Source: Burkholderiales bacterium (lineage in GTDB: Bacteria > Pseudomonadota > Gammaproteobacteria > Burkholderiales > Casimicrobiaceae). From it: DNA of 38,072 nucleotides. A model generated the notes under the pieces. It was not told the DNA's origin and searched no databases. It saw only the letters and a program-made list of their open reading frames with translations. Where the stretch lies: the NCBI GenBank assembly GCA_031277215.1, contig JAITMR010000053.1:1-38072 (forward strand), given 5' to 3'. Shown piece by piece: positions 26,181-35,346 of this stretch. Every line of letters starts with the position of its first letter. The stretch's first letter is position 1. The position numbers and the translations under genes are program-made.

Positions 26181-28517
26181 TTAACAGATTCTAATGCGAT
26201 ACCCCATCGCTCGATAGCCGCGCTGGCGCTTGTTCCACATCCGCAGCAAAGCCGGATGCCCGGTGTCCACGAAGTCGATGATTTGTACGCGGGTTTTTCC
26301 GGCGTGTTCCCGGTGCAAGCGACCGGCGTACTGTTGAAGTGTTCCCTTCCACGATACAGGCATGGCCAGCACAAGGGTATCCAGTGGTGGATGATCGAAA
26401 CCTTCACCGATCAACTTGCCCGTTGCCAAAAGAACACGCGGTGCGTCGGGCGGCAAAGCATCAAGCGAAGCAATCAGTGTTGCGCGTTGTTTTCTGGACA
26501 TCCGCCCGTGCAATACGAAAGGTTTTGGAATCTCGTCGGACAATGCACTCTGAAGAGCGTCAATGTGCTCAGTGCGCTCAGTCAGCACCAGCACCTTGTT
26601 CCCTTGACGGAAGGCATCGGTAATCGTGTTGGCGATAGCGCGGGTTCGGCTCGGGTCTTGTGTCAGATGACGGAATACATCTTGAATGCCTGCTCCGGGC
26701 GGCAGTTCAATCGGTGATTCAATGAACTGTGGTACGACTGAAAGGTTTTGAGGCGCATCGGAGGAATGAGTGGCTTTATGTCGGATGGGGCCGCACTGCA
26801 TGAAGATGATGGGTTGCTGACCATCTCGGCGGATGGGTGTTGCTGTCAGGCCAAGCACGTATTTCGCTTTCGCACGCCGCAAGATGGCATCGAAGGACAC
26901 GGCGCTAACATGATGGCACTCGTCCACGATGATTTGCCCATAGTGTTCAACCAGAGAATCGACCTCGCCCTGGCGCGATAAGGACTGCATTACAGCGACG
27001 TCGATCTTGCCGGTGGGCTTGACCTTACCGCCACCGATGGTGCCAACGGCTTCTGCGTCCAGGAACGTGGCGAGGCGCTCCTGCCATTGTTTGAGCAACT
27101 CGGTGCGATGCACGAGTACCAACGTGTTTACATTTCGCCGGGCGATCATTGTTGCTGCTGTCACCGTCTTTCCAAAGGCTGTCGGCGCACACAACACACC
27201 GATATCGTGGCGCAGCATTGCCGTCACAGCGGCTTCCTGATCCGGTCGCAATGTTCCGACGAATTCGACAGCGATGGGTTCTCCAGCGTAGCGTTCATCG
27301 TGAAGGTCAAGACGAACGCCGTTATCTTTCAACAATTCGGAGACGGCATCAAAGCAACCACGTGGCAGAGCAATATGTTTCGGATAGTTTTCGGCGCAAC
27401 CGATGATACGAGGCTTGTCCCACACCGACATCCGCATTGCTTGCGCTTGGTAAAACGCGGGATTCTGAAAAGCGGCCAGCCGGATCAAACGATTGGCCAA
27501 CGCTTGTGGCAATTGTCCCTTCTCGAAATAGATTTGATTCGCCAGCGTTACCGTCAAGGAAGAAGGCATTTCACCTGTTAGTCTTGCGGGTGTACTTCGT
27601 TGCTTCCATGGTGTGACAAAATCTTCTTCGTCGATAAAGGAAACGTCCAGCGGATGAACGCCGCCCGTTGTTTGCAGAGTGGTTGGCTCAACGTCACAGA
27701 CGGGCATTGGTGTGATGGACGCAAGAAAGCTCCATTGGTCGGGATAGGGTTGCAGTTCGGCGCTCACGAAAACGCTGAACCCTTTTTCACGCGACTTTTT
27801 CTGAAAGGGCAGGGCGATGAGGTTGCCGAAACCGCCTTTGGGCATCGTGTCCTGATTGGGAAACATCCGGTCATAAGAAGTCAGCTTCAGTTGTCGGGTA
27901 CGTGCGCAGGTGTGACTGATAATGGAAGCTCCCAAGCGTCGGGCGTCGTGTGCCGGTATCGCGTTGGCAAAGAAAATCCATGCGTGTGCGCCTTGACCAG
28001 AGCGAGAAATTTCCAGTGCCGCAGGTACGCCCAGTTCATCGCAGGACTGGATGAAGGCTCGTGCATCGTCGCGCCATTCGGTTTCGTCGAAATCGACCGC
28101 GAGGAAATGACAGCTATCATCCTCCAGCAAGGGATAAACGCCGATGGTGTGATCACCGGCCAAATGTTGGTAGATGACTTCATCAGTCAGCGGTAGCAGT
28201 ATGCGATGTGCGCAGTCGCCGCATTTGACACGCGGCTTTTCGCAGATGCGGGCACGCCATTCATTGGCACAGGCTGGTGCATAGCCTGACTTGCCGTTGG
28301 TTTTGCTTTCCCATCGAATCGGATAAACATCCGTGCGACCACGAAACAACCTACGAAATAATGCAATCTTTTCGTCGGTAGTGAAGCGCGATGGCTCTGT
28401 GGACAATGGCTTGGTCGGTTCCAGCGACAAGTGCCACGCGATACCATGCGCATCCAACAGCGAGGTCAGTCGCGCATTCTCGGCGCGTAGTGCCGTCAGC
28501 TCATTGGTGTCGATCAT
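26181..28517 (-). CDS. Primase-helicase with AEP-TOTE primase domain
   Basis: 778-residue probable defence protein. Short N-terminal coiled coil (NELTALRAENARLTSLL), a four-Cys cluster (residues 83, 92, 99, 102) inside an ICEKPRVKCGDC segment, then an archaeo-eukaryotic primase-like core with the acid pair D142/D144 in FLAVDFDE and His178 in SRSGQGAHAWIFF. A superfamily 2 helicase follows: Walker A CAPTAFGKT (445-451), DECHH (532), LTATPIRRDG and a C-terminal helicase lobe ending QYAGRLHREHAGKTRVQIIDFVD. This order matches the primase domain named AEP-TOTE in Pfam. Start uncertain: the frame opens at 28553 inside hsdR, and I choose the ATG 28517. It is the last gene of the type I RM operon, convergent with def. 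Confidence 0.82.
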   Translation of the reverse strand: MIDTNELTALRAENARLTSLLDAHGIAWHLSLEPTKPLSTEPSRFTTDEKIALFRRLFRGRTDVYPIRWESKTNGKSGYAPACANEWRARICEKPRVKCGDCAHRILLPLTDEVIYQHLAGDHTIGVYPLLEDDSCHFLAVDFDETEWRDDARAFIQSCDELGVPAALEISRSGQGAHAWIFFANAIPAHDARRLGASIISHTCARTRQLKLTSYDRMFPNQDTMPKGGFGNLIALPFQKKSREKGFSVFVSAELQPYPDQWSFLASITPMPVCDVEPTTLQTTGGVHPLDVSFIDEEDFVTPWKQRSTPARLTGEMPSSLTVTLANQIYFEKGQLPQALANRLIRLAAFQNPAFYQAQAMRMSVWDKPRIIGCAENYPKHIALPRGCFDAVSELLKDNGVRLDLHDERYAGEPIAVEFVGTLRPDQEAAVTAMLRHDIGVLCAPTAFGKTVTAATMIARRNVNTLVLVHRTELLKQWQERLATFLDAEAVGTIGGGKVKPTGKIDVAVMQSLSRQGEVDSLVEHYGQIIVDECHHVSAVSFDAILRRAKAKYVLGLTATPIRRDGQQPIIFMQCGPIRHKATHSSDAPQNLSVVPQFIESPIELPPGAGIQDVFRHLTQDPSRTRAIANTITDAFRQGNKVLVLTERTEHIDALQSALSDEIPKPFVLHGRMSRKQRATLIASLDALPPDAPRVLLATGKLIGEGFDHPPLDTLVLAMPVSWKGTLQQYAGRLHREHAGKTRVQIIDFVDTGHPALLRMWNKRQRGYRAMGYRIRIC

Positions 28518-28539
28518 TGCAGCCGGTACGCTCACAGCC

Positions 28540-31500
28540 TCAAGCCAACCCAAAATACCGCTCGAAGAAAGCCGCGAGTTTGTCCAGCACCATTTGCTTT
28601 TTCACCGAATGGTTGTTGTTCTTCGAGAACCTTGAGACCGGCGGCAAAATTTTCGTGATGGCCGTTCCCGTTGTCGGAATCGCACCATCGCGGAAGGCGT
28701 TGTTCACAAAAGCTTTCGTCTCACCGGCGTTGAGACCTTCGTCGGCAATGATCTGGTCAAGTTCTTCGGTCTTTCTGGCCTTGATGAAGGCAAGCCACTC
28801 CGCATCCACTCTGGCTACCGTGGAAACAGAGTCGATGAATTGCTCGATCAAGTCTTTCTTACTGCGCAGAGATGGGCTGGCGTTGACCGCGCGCTCGATA
28901 GTCGCGCGGATTTTCTTGTCCTCGTCGGCGCCCTTCGCCTTGACGTACTTTTCGACCAGCATCAGGATGTAATCGACGTTGATCTCGGCCTGTTTGACGA
29001 GTTCGATCTCGAAGACAACATCCTCATTGATGCGCTCCTTCTCGGCTTCAGATGCACTGCGGAATTCGGCATACAGGTTCAAATACAGGCTCAGGTAGTC
29101 CTGAAAATCGCTCTCACTGAGAATTTCATTGCCAGCAAATTCGTCGAACGATGTAAGGATGTTCTTCAGACGCAGAATCGCGCCGAACAGTTTGATAAAG
29201 TCTTTCTGCGCGGCCTCGCCGATGATTGCCTTGCCCAGTGGAAACAAAGCCACCAGCTCGGCGATTTTCTTCTGATACTCCGCGTAGTAGTCTGCATAGG
29301 GTTTAAGTAACACGATGCCTTTGGCGTTCTTGTTGCCGAACAGCGCCAGCGAGTCGTTGGTTGCCTGTTCAAGATCGCGGAAGGAAACGATGTTGCCGTA
29401 GGTCTTGACCGAGTTGAGGATACGGTTGGTACGCGAATACGCTTGAAGCAGCCCATGCATGCGCAGGTTCTTGTCTACCCACAGGGTATTGAGCGTCGTA
29501 GCGTCAAAGCCCGTGAGGAACATGTTGACGACGATCCCCAGATCAAGCTCACGGTTCTTCAACCGCTGCGACAAATCCTTGTAGTAGTTCTGGAACTTGT
29601 CGGCGGAGGTGTCAAAGTTGGTGGCGAACAGGCTGTTGTAGTCTTTGATGGCAGCATCGAGAAAGTCGCGCGAGCCTTGATCCAGTCCTTCGGTCTCGAA
29701 CGCTTCTTCGTCCAGGAGGCCGTCCGAATCTTCTTCGTTGGCGGCGAAGCTGTAGATCAGGCCGATCTTGAGTCGCTGCGCGGGCGGGATGTTTTTCTGC
29801 TGGCTGGTGAACTCCGCGTAATAGCGTTTGGCGGCGTCGATGGAGGCCGTGGCGAGCAGCGAATTGAACCCGAGCAGCCGCTTGCCGCCCAGCCGGTAGC
29901 TGGCGTTGCGCTTGGTTTTCTGGTCGAAGTGTTCACGGATATAGCCGACGATCAACGCGATACGTTCCGGCGCAAGCAATACTCGTTCCGTGTCGATGGC
30001 CGATACCTGTTTGTCGCGGATATTCGGCGCGGTCTTGATGGTGTTGATGTAGTCGATGCGAAACGGCAGCACGTTTTTGTCGTTTATCGCATCTACAATT
30101 GTGTAGGTATGCAGTCGACAGCCGAACGCCTGCTCGGTGGTGCGCAGCTTTGGGTTGCCACCCGTGCCTGCGTTATCGGGGAAGATCGGCGTGCCGGTGA
30201 AACCGAACAGGTGGTAACGTCTGAAAGCGCCGGTAATCTCCTCGTGCATATCGCCGAACTGACTGCGGTGGCATTCATCGAAGATCACCACCACATGCGC
30301 GTCATAGATCAGGTGTTTCTTGTTTTTGGCGACGAAACGGCTCAACTTCTGGATGGTGGTGATGATGATGCGCGCGTTCGCATCTTCCAGTTGGCGTTTC
30401 AGTACTGCCGTCGAGGTATTGGAGTTGGCCGCGCCCTTTTCAAAGCGTTCGTATTCGCGCATGGTCTGGTAGTCCAGATCCTTGCGATCTACCACAAACA
30501 GCACTTTGTCGATCTCCGGCAGCCCGCGCGCCAGTTGCGCAGCCTTGAAACTGGTCAGCGTCTTGCCGCTACCGGTGGTGTGCCAGATATAGCCGCCCGC
30601 CTCGATCCGCCCGAGTTGCCGGTGATTGGTGGCGGTGGCGATGCGTTGCAGGATGCGCTCGGCGGCAACGATCTGGTAGGGCCGCATCACCAGCAACTTG
30701 CGATCCACGTCGAACACGCAGTATTTGGTGAGGATGTTCAGCAGCGTGTGCTTGGCGAAGAAGGTTTTGGTGAAATCGGGCAGTTCGGTGATAGCCTGGT
30801 TCTTCGCGTCAGCCCACCAACTGGTAAAGGAAAAGCTGTTGGAAGTCTTCTTGCGGTCGCGTTTGCCGCGCTGTTCGGCGAGATGGCCGTCTCGCACGGT
30901 GTTGCTGTAGTACTTTGTCAGCGTGCCGTTGCTGATGACAAACAGTTGCACATACTCGAACAACCCACATCCGGCCCAAAAACTCTCAAACTGGTAGCGG
31001 TTGATCTGGTTGAATGCCTCGCGGATGTCCACGCCCCGGCGCTTCAACTCCACATGCACCATCGGCAGGCCGTTGACCAGGATGGTTACGTCGTAGCGGT
31101 TGGTGCGCGCGCCTTCGGCCTCGTACTGGTTGATGACTTGCAGACGATTGTTGTGGATGTTCTGTTTGTCGAGCAGATAGATGTTCTTGGTGGTGCCGTC
31201 GTCGCGTTTGAGAATATGAATGTGGTCTTCCTGAATGCGTGCGGTTTTTTCGACGATGCCGTCGTTGGCCCCGGCGATTTTCTCGCTGAAGAAGGCTTTC
31301 CATTCGGCATCGCTGAACGTGGTCTTGTTCAGCGCCTCCAACTGGCAGCGCAAGTTGACGATGAGTTCCGTTTCACTTGTCAGCGGCAGATATTCGTAAG
31401 CCTGAACTTGGAGTTGTTTTATGAAGTCGCGCTCAAGCTCCGCCTCGGACTGGTAGCGTTCTTCACGCACCTCGTTCGGATATACAAACTCAGCAACGAC

Positions 31501-31560
31501 GGTGCTTTCGTTGGAAAGCGCGATGGGTTCGTAGCGGGAGGGGTTGGGGTCTTTACTCAT
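28540..31560 (-). CDS. hsdR: Type I restriction enzyme R subunit, IC (EcoR124)-like
   Basis: 1006-residue motor and nuclease subunit of the type I complex. The PD-(D/E)xK nuclease has D157 in NRYDVTILVNG and E171/K173 in VHVELKRRG, close to EcoR124 numbering. The helicase part has IWHTTGSGKTLTSF, the DECH box VVIFDECHRSQFG, FGFTGTPIF and MFLTGFDATTLNTLWVDKNLRMHGLLQAYSRTNR. The C-terminus is helical and binds the methylase core. The ATG at 31560 shares ATGA with the stop of the RAYT gene upstream. The frame extends 16 codons further into that gene, but homology with the duplicated head at 32266-32385 begins at MSKD. The gene looks intact. Confidence 0.95.
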   Translation of the reverse strand: MSKDPNPSRYEPIALSNESTVVAEFVYPNEVREERYQSEAELERDFIKQLQVQAYEYLPLTSETELIVNLRCQLEALNKTTFSDAEWKAFFSEKIAGANDGIVEKTARIQEDHIHILKRDDGTTKNIYLLDKQNIHNNRLQVINQYEAEGARTNRYDVTILVNGLPMVHVELKRRGVDIREAFNQINRYQFESFWAGCGLFEYVQLFVISNGTLTKYYSNTVRDGHLAEQRGKRDRKKTSNSFSFTSWWADAKNQAITELPDFTKTFFAKHTLLNILTKYCVFDVDRKLLVMRPYQIVAAERILQRIATATNHRQLGRIEAGGYIWHTTGSGKTLTSFKAAQLARGLPEIDKVLFVVDRKDLDYQTMREYERFEKGAANSNTSTAVLKRQLEDANARIIITTIQKLSRFVAKNKKHLIYDAHVVVIFDECHRSQFGDMHEEITGAFRRYHLFGFTGTPIFPDNAGTGGNPKLRTTEQAFGCRLHTYTIVDAINDKNVLPFRIDYINTIKTAPNIRDKQVSAIDTERVLLAPERIALIVGYIREHFDQKTKRNASYRLGGKRLLGFNSLLATASIDAAKRYYAEFTSQQKNIPPAQRLKIGLIYSFAANEEDSDGLLDEEAFETEGLDQGSRDFLDAAIKDYNSLFATNFDTSADKFQNYYKDLSQRLKNRELDLGIVVNMFLTGFDATTLNTLWVDKNLRMHGLLQAYSRTNRILNSVKTYGNIVSFRDLEQATNDSLALFGNKNAKGIVLLKPYADYYAEYQKKIAELVALFPLGKAIIGEAAQKDFIKLFGAILRLKNILTSFDEFAGNEILSESDFQDYLSLYLNLYAEFRSASEAEKERINEDVVFEIELVKQAEINVDYILMLVEKYVKAKGADEDKKIRATIERAVNASPSLRSKKDLIEQFIDSVSTVARVDAEWLAFIKARKTEELDQIIADEGLNAGETKAFVNNAFRDGAIPTTGTAITKILPPVSRFSKNNNHSVKKQMVLDKLAAFFERYFGLA

Positions 31561-32132
31561 GGTTTGTTCATTGATCTGTGCAATGGATACAGGCTGTCCA
31601 TTTGCCATCGCGCGGGGTTGTCTTCAATGTATTGAGCAACGCGAAGATAATCATCTTGATTGCGAATCACATGATCGTGGAACGATTTCTGCCATGGCGA
31701 AAATCCCAGTTGTTTTGTGATGACGCCTTTCCATTGTTTGATAATCCGAGACAACGTAGGGGCGAACTGTGTTCGCCCGTTATTTGATGAAACATTGGGT
31801 GAATCCTGAGCGGGCGAACGCAGTTCGCCCCTACATGGTTTTTGTTCGTCGTCGATCACGATAATCATATGAATATGATTCGGCATGATTACGAATTGAT
31901 CGACATGAACCGATGGATAAATTTCCGACAACATTTCAATCGCGCGTTTGACCACACAGCCTATCTTGGACAATTCGGTCGCCGGGGATTTTGTACATTC
32001 GTTTACGCAATCAATGCGGCCAAACAATTCGGCGCGATTCTGGGCGCATACCGTAACAAAATATGCGCCCTGCCGGGTGTAATCGTACCCCTGTAACCGA
32101 TTAGGTTTTCGTGAGGGGACGAATCCGTTCAC
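31557..32132 (-). CDS. REP-associated tyrosine transposase (RAYT), copy 1
   Basis: 191-residue Y1 transposase of the IS200/IS605-like superfamily that acts on single-stranded REP hairpins. Seen: RLQGYDYTRQGAYFVTVCAQNR, the HUH pair in IMPNHIHMIIV (residues about 83-93) and the probable catalytic Tyr in VAQYIEDNPARWQMDS. A REP pair (31756-31834) sits inside the gene and is translated as an insert between DDEQKPC and IIKQWKG. The GTG start overlaps the TGA stop of the hsdS-tail scrap upstream and the TGA stop overlaps the hsdR start, so translation is coupled on both sides. Codes for a full protein as far as seen. Confidence 0.85.
   Translation of the reverse strand: MNGFVPSRKPNRLQGYDYTRQGAYFVTVCAQNRAELFGRIDCVNECTKSPATELSKIGCVVKRAIEMLSEIYPSVHVDQFVIMPNHIHMIIVIDDEQKPCRGELRSPAQDSPNVSSNNGRTQFAPTLSRIIKQWKGVITKQLGFSPWQKSFHDHVIRNQDDYLRVAQYIEDNPARWQMDSLYPLHRSMNKP
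31756..31834. repeat. Inverted REP pair inside RAYT copy 1
   Basis: A 23-bp element beginning GTAGGGGCGAACTG (31756-31778) and its inverted near-copy ending CAGTTCGCCCCTAC (31812-31834, one mismatch) lie 33 bp apart. Each has the GTAG head plus a self-complementary body, as expected for REP substrates of RAYT enzymes. Together they look like a BIME-type unit, in frame with the transposase gene. Confidence 0.8.
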
Positions 32133-32228
32133 GCGGCCTCCCGGAAAGTGAGCAGCCGGTCGCGGTAGTGCTCGTACTGCTGGCGACGTGCCTTGATCTC
32201 GGCGGGCCGGTCGGAGGAGAGGTCATTC
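32127..32228. repeat. Direct repeat, copy A (hsdS tail)
   Basis: About 100 bp nearly the same as 33071-33172 (few substitutions and a small length difference near 32210). It carries the hsdS C-terminal codons and the GTG start of the following RAYT gene. Confidence 0.8.
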
Positions 32229-32383
32229 ACCAGCACGGTTACGTCGCAGCGGTTGGCGCGTGCGCCCTCGGACTGGTAGCGTTCTTCACGCACCTCGTTC
32301 GGATATACAAACTCAGCAACGACGGTGCTTTCGTTGGAAAGCGCGATGGGTTCGTAGCGGGAGGGGTTGGAGTCTTTACTCAT
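32129..32383 (-). pseudogene. Chimeric scrap: hsdR head, hsdR internal piece, hsdS tail
   Basis: An open 84-codon frame made of three pieces. Residues 1-39 equal the start of HsdR (MSKDSNPSRYEPIALSNEST..., one base different over 120 bp from 31443-31562). Residues about 40-53 (GARANRCDVTVLVN) resemble the HsdR nuclease stretch GARTNRYDVTILVN. The rest (DLSS..PAEIKARRQQYEHYRDRLLTFREAA) is the C-terminal tail of HsdS, as at 33073-33172. It cannot be a working R or S subunit. It sits between the two RAYT genes, with its stop overlapping the RAYT copy 1 start. Whether the short fusion is translated as more than a coupling leader is unknown. Confidence 0.85.
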
Positions 32384-32385
32384 GG
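32266..32385. repeat. Direct repeat of the hsdR 5' end
   Basis: 120 bp equal to 31443-31562 with a single substitution by my reading (32371 against 31548). The high identity shows a recent duplication of the first 39 codons of hsdR. Confidence 0.85.
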
Positions 32386-32398
32386 CGTTACCGTTCGG

Positions 32399-33076
32399 TT
32401 AATTTGTAGGGGCGGGTTTCAAACCTGCTTGTACCAAACCCGCCTGTACGCGCGATGGATGCAGACTGTCCATTTGCCATTGCGCGGGATTATGGGTGAT
32501 ATATTGGCGAATCTGATTCAACGATTCGTCAGTGCGAATGACGTGTTCCCAATAACCGCGTTGCCATAGGCGCGTGCCCTCCATTCGTCTCCATTCGTTG
32601 ATGCGCTTCGCGGACAGCATTTTGAACCGGCCAATCAATTTGGGTAACGCCATATTGCGACGTTGCGCCACCGTCATTGGCAGGGGCGATTGGCCTGGTA
32701 GGGGCGATTCATGAATCGCCCCTACGATCGGGGTATTGAATACCATAATGCCATGAAAATGATTCGGCATTACCACCCATGCGTCTAATTCAATTTCATT
32801 ACGGGTGTCCGCCGTTTTTACCCATTCATCCGCAACAAACATCCCTACGTCATTCAACTGCATTTCGCCATTGTGGATTTCGCCAAACAAACAAGCGCGG
32901 TTTTGCGTGCAAATCGTTACGAAATATGCGCCGGCCTGTGAATAGTCGTACCCCTGCAACCGGATGGAGCGGCGGCGGTGGATGGCTGGGCCGTATTTCA
33001 CGCGGCCTGGCGATTGGCCTGGTAGGGGCGATTCATGAATCGCCCCTACGGGGGGATGTTTTGCATATCTGTTCAC
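32399..33076 (-). CDS. REP-associated tyrosine transposase (RAYT), copy 2
   Basis: 225-residue Y1-type transposase, clearly different from copy 1. Seen: IRLQGYDYSQAGAYFVTICTQNR, the HUH pair in VVMPNHFHGIMVF and the probable catalytic Tyr in QIRQYITHNPAQWQMDSLHP. REP palindromes are translated at three places: the N-terminal VGAIHESPLPGQSPGR (33022-33049), the internal VGAIHESPLPGQSPLP (32698-32725) and the C-terminal QAGLVQAGLKPAPTN (32402-32450). The GTG start overlaps the hsdS stop (GTGA). The N-terminal extension before HRRRSIRLQGYDY is thus repeat-derived and may be dispensable. Confidence 0.85.
   Translation of the reverse strand: MNRYAKHPPVGAIHESPLPGQSPGRVKYGPAIHRRRSIRLQGYDYSQAGAYFVTICTQNRACLFGEIHNGEMQLNDVGMFVADEWVKTADTRNEIELDAWVVMPNHFHGIMVFNTPIVGAIHESPLPGQSPLPMTVAQRRNMALPKLIGRFKMLSAKRINEWRRMEGTRLWQRGYWEHVIRTDESLNQIRQYITHNPAQWQMDSLHPSRVQAGLVQAGLKPAPTN
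32402..32450. repeat. REP-type repeat forming the 3' end of RAYT copy 2
   Basis: Starts TTTGTAGGGGCGGGTTTCAA and continues with a second CAAACCCGCCTGTAC arm. Closely matches the element that ends the ackA gene (10899-10922). Encodes the last residues of RAYT copy 2. Confidence 0.65.
32698..32725. repeat. Perfect 28-bp REP palindrome inside RAYT copy 2
   Basis: Reads GTAGGGGCGATTCA and then its exact reverse complement. Part of a 42-bp segment (32685-32726) identical to 33009-33050. It carries the GTAG head known from REP elements. Confidence 0.85.
33022..33049. repeat. Perfect 28-bp REP palindrome near the 5' end of RAYT copy 2
   Basis: Identical to 32698-32725, within the 42-bp direct repeat 33009-33050. 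Lies 27 bp inside the RAYT start codon and is translated in frame. Confidence 0.85.
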
Positions 33077-33646
33077 GCGGCCTCCCGGAAAGTGAGCAGC
33101 CGGTCGCGGTAGTGCTCGTACTGCTGGCGGCGTGCTTTGATCTCGGCGGGCAGACCGGAGGAGAGGTCGTTCACCAGCGCGTCGAACTTGTCGAGAATGG
33201 CGACGATGCGGGCTTGTTCTTCAAGGGGTGGCACTGGGATCACGATTTTCGCCAGACTTTCACCCGGCAGCCGCTTTACCTTGGCACGCGCGACGTATTT
33301 GTTCTTCTGTGCGTGGAAGGCTTCGGTCTGGAAGAAGTACGAAACGAACTTGGGGTTCATGGAGTGCCTGAAGAGAAAGCAATCATCGTGTATCGCAACG
33401 TTCTCATTTCCTAACCAAGCCACGGCTTTACCAACATCTTCGACCATTTCGCCAACGGCGGCGATTACCACGTCATTCGGTTGTGCATATCGAAGTTGCT
33501 TCCCTATCTCTGTGCGAACATGCGAGACGGTGAAGGTCGTGGCGACACCGTAGTGCGTGTAGATTTCGCCGTAGTGAATGCTTGGAACGCCATCTTCCAC
33601 GATATCATTCTTCACGAACCGCCGACCACGAATGAATTTACCGATT

Positions 33647-33660
<14 letters not shown>
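33073..33660 (-). CDS. hsdS: Type I specificity subunit, second half (TRD2), out of frame with first half
   Basis: 195 residues carrying the second target-recognition domain (LGEIGKFIRGRRFVKND...IHYGEIYTHYG) and the C-terminal conserved helix region (PVPPLEEQARIVAILDKFDALVND...YEHYRDRLLTF). The natural start of this domain, VRWMMLGEIG, lies partly before the ATG 33660, and the frame is open upstream through the TTGC repeat, so this is the rest of the preceding gene rather than a separate one. As written it is +1 to the first half. It overlaps that half by 14 nt and has AAGG just ahead of the ATG, so restart by coupling is possible. Stop overlaps the RAYT copy 2 start. Confidence 0.88.
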
Positions 33661-34344
<684 letters not shown>

Positions 34345-34348
<4 letters not shown>

Positions 34349-35346
34349 GGCTGTTCTCCCGGCTCTTTTTGGGCCAGCAGTTTTACCATCCGGTCAAAGT
34401 CGCTTTCCAGTTGTCGCATCTCGCGCTCACGGTAAATCTCAAATTCCTTCTCGGCTTTCTCAATCGCCTGCTGATGCGAAATTTTGCCGCTGCCCTGGAG
34501 TATTTTCCGTTTCAGACCGATCAACTGTTGGTCGAGCGCAGCGATCCAGTCCGCCATGCTCATGGGGTTCTGCTCCAACGCCTGAAATTCCGCGTAATCC
34601 AGAAACTGCGCCACCAGTAGATTGAGGCGGGTCAACTCGGGTTCAGTAAGGTAGTTTTTGGCGATCTTTACATCATCTCTGGTGATGTAGTCGCCCTTGA
34701 AGCTGGTCATGCCCACCAGCGGCTTTTCGTTGCTCACGCGTGTATGGATGACTTCGGCGGCGGTATGCTCATGCACGGCAAAATGCAATTTATTTTGTAC
34801 CGAGGCAAAGAATTTTTTGGTCATCTCCGAGCGCGGATCGTAGTCGGTGGCGGTGGCATAAATGTCCGTGATCTGTTGGTAGAAATTGCGCTCCGAGGCG
34901 CGAATATCCCGGATACGTTGCAATAGTTCGCGGAAATAACGTGAGCCGCCTTGTTTGAGCCGCTCATCGTCCATCGTAAAACCTTTTTGTATGTACTCGT
35001 GCAGCCGTTGTGTTGCCCAGCGGCGAAAGCGTGTGGCGATCTGCGATTGAACCCGGTAGCCAATGGCAATGATCATGTCCAAGTTGTAGTGCAGGGTATT
35101 GTAGTTTTTACCGTCGGCGGCAGTTGTAAAGAAATTCTTTACAACTGATGGCTCAGCCAATTCCCCGTCGGCGAGAATGTTTTTTACATGCTGCCCGATA
35201 TTTTGCTTGGTCGTATCGTAAATCTCGGCAATCTGATTTTGTGTCAACCACAGGTCTTCATCGGTAAAGCGCACGGAAATGTTGGTGATGCCATTCTCGT
35301 CCTGATAAACGACGATGTTGTTGGCAGATTTTTGTTTGCGACTCAT
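34345..35346 (-). CDS. rhuM: RhuM-family protein within the RM operon
   Basis: 333-residue protein of the virulence RhuM family. N-terminal part IVVYQDENGITNISVRFTDEDLWLTQNQIAEIYDTTKQNIGQHVKNI looks like a winged or helix-turn-helix fold, followed by the conserved YNLDMIIAIGYRVQSQIATRFRRWAT and a Lys/Glu-rich coiled C-terminus. RhuM genes are often found between hsdM and hsdS in type I systems; the molecular role is not established. Both ends are 4-nt ATGA overlaps with hsdM and hsdS, so it is translated as part of the operon. Confidence 0.9.

Noticed and set aside
29443-31635. 730-codon open frame on the plus strand
   Set aside because: It is fully antisense to hsdR, whose motifs are certain; composition of the antisense frame explains it.
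32698-33049. Repeats read as a tiny CRISPR or tandem array
   Set aside because: Elements are palindromic, 300 bp apart and inside a transposase gene; REP origin fits better.
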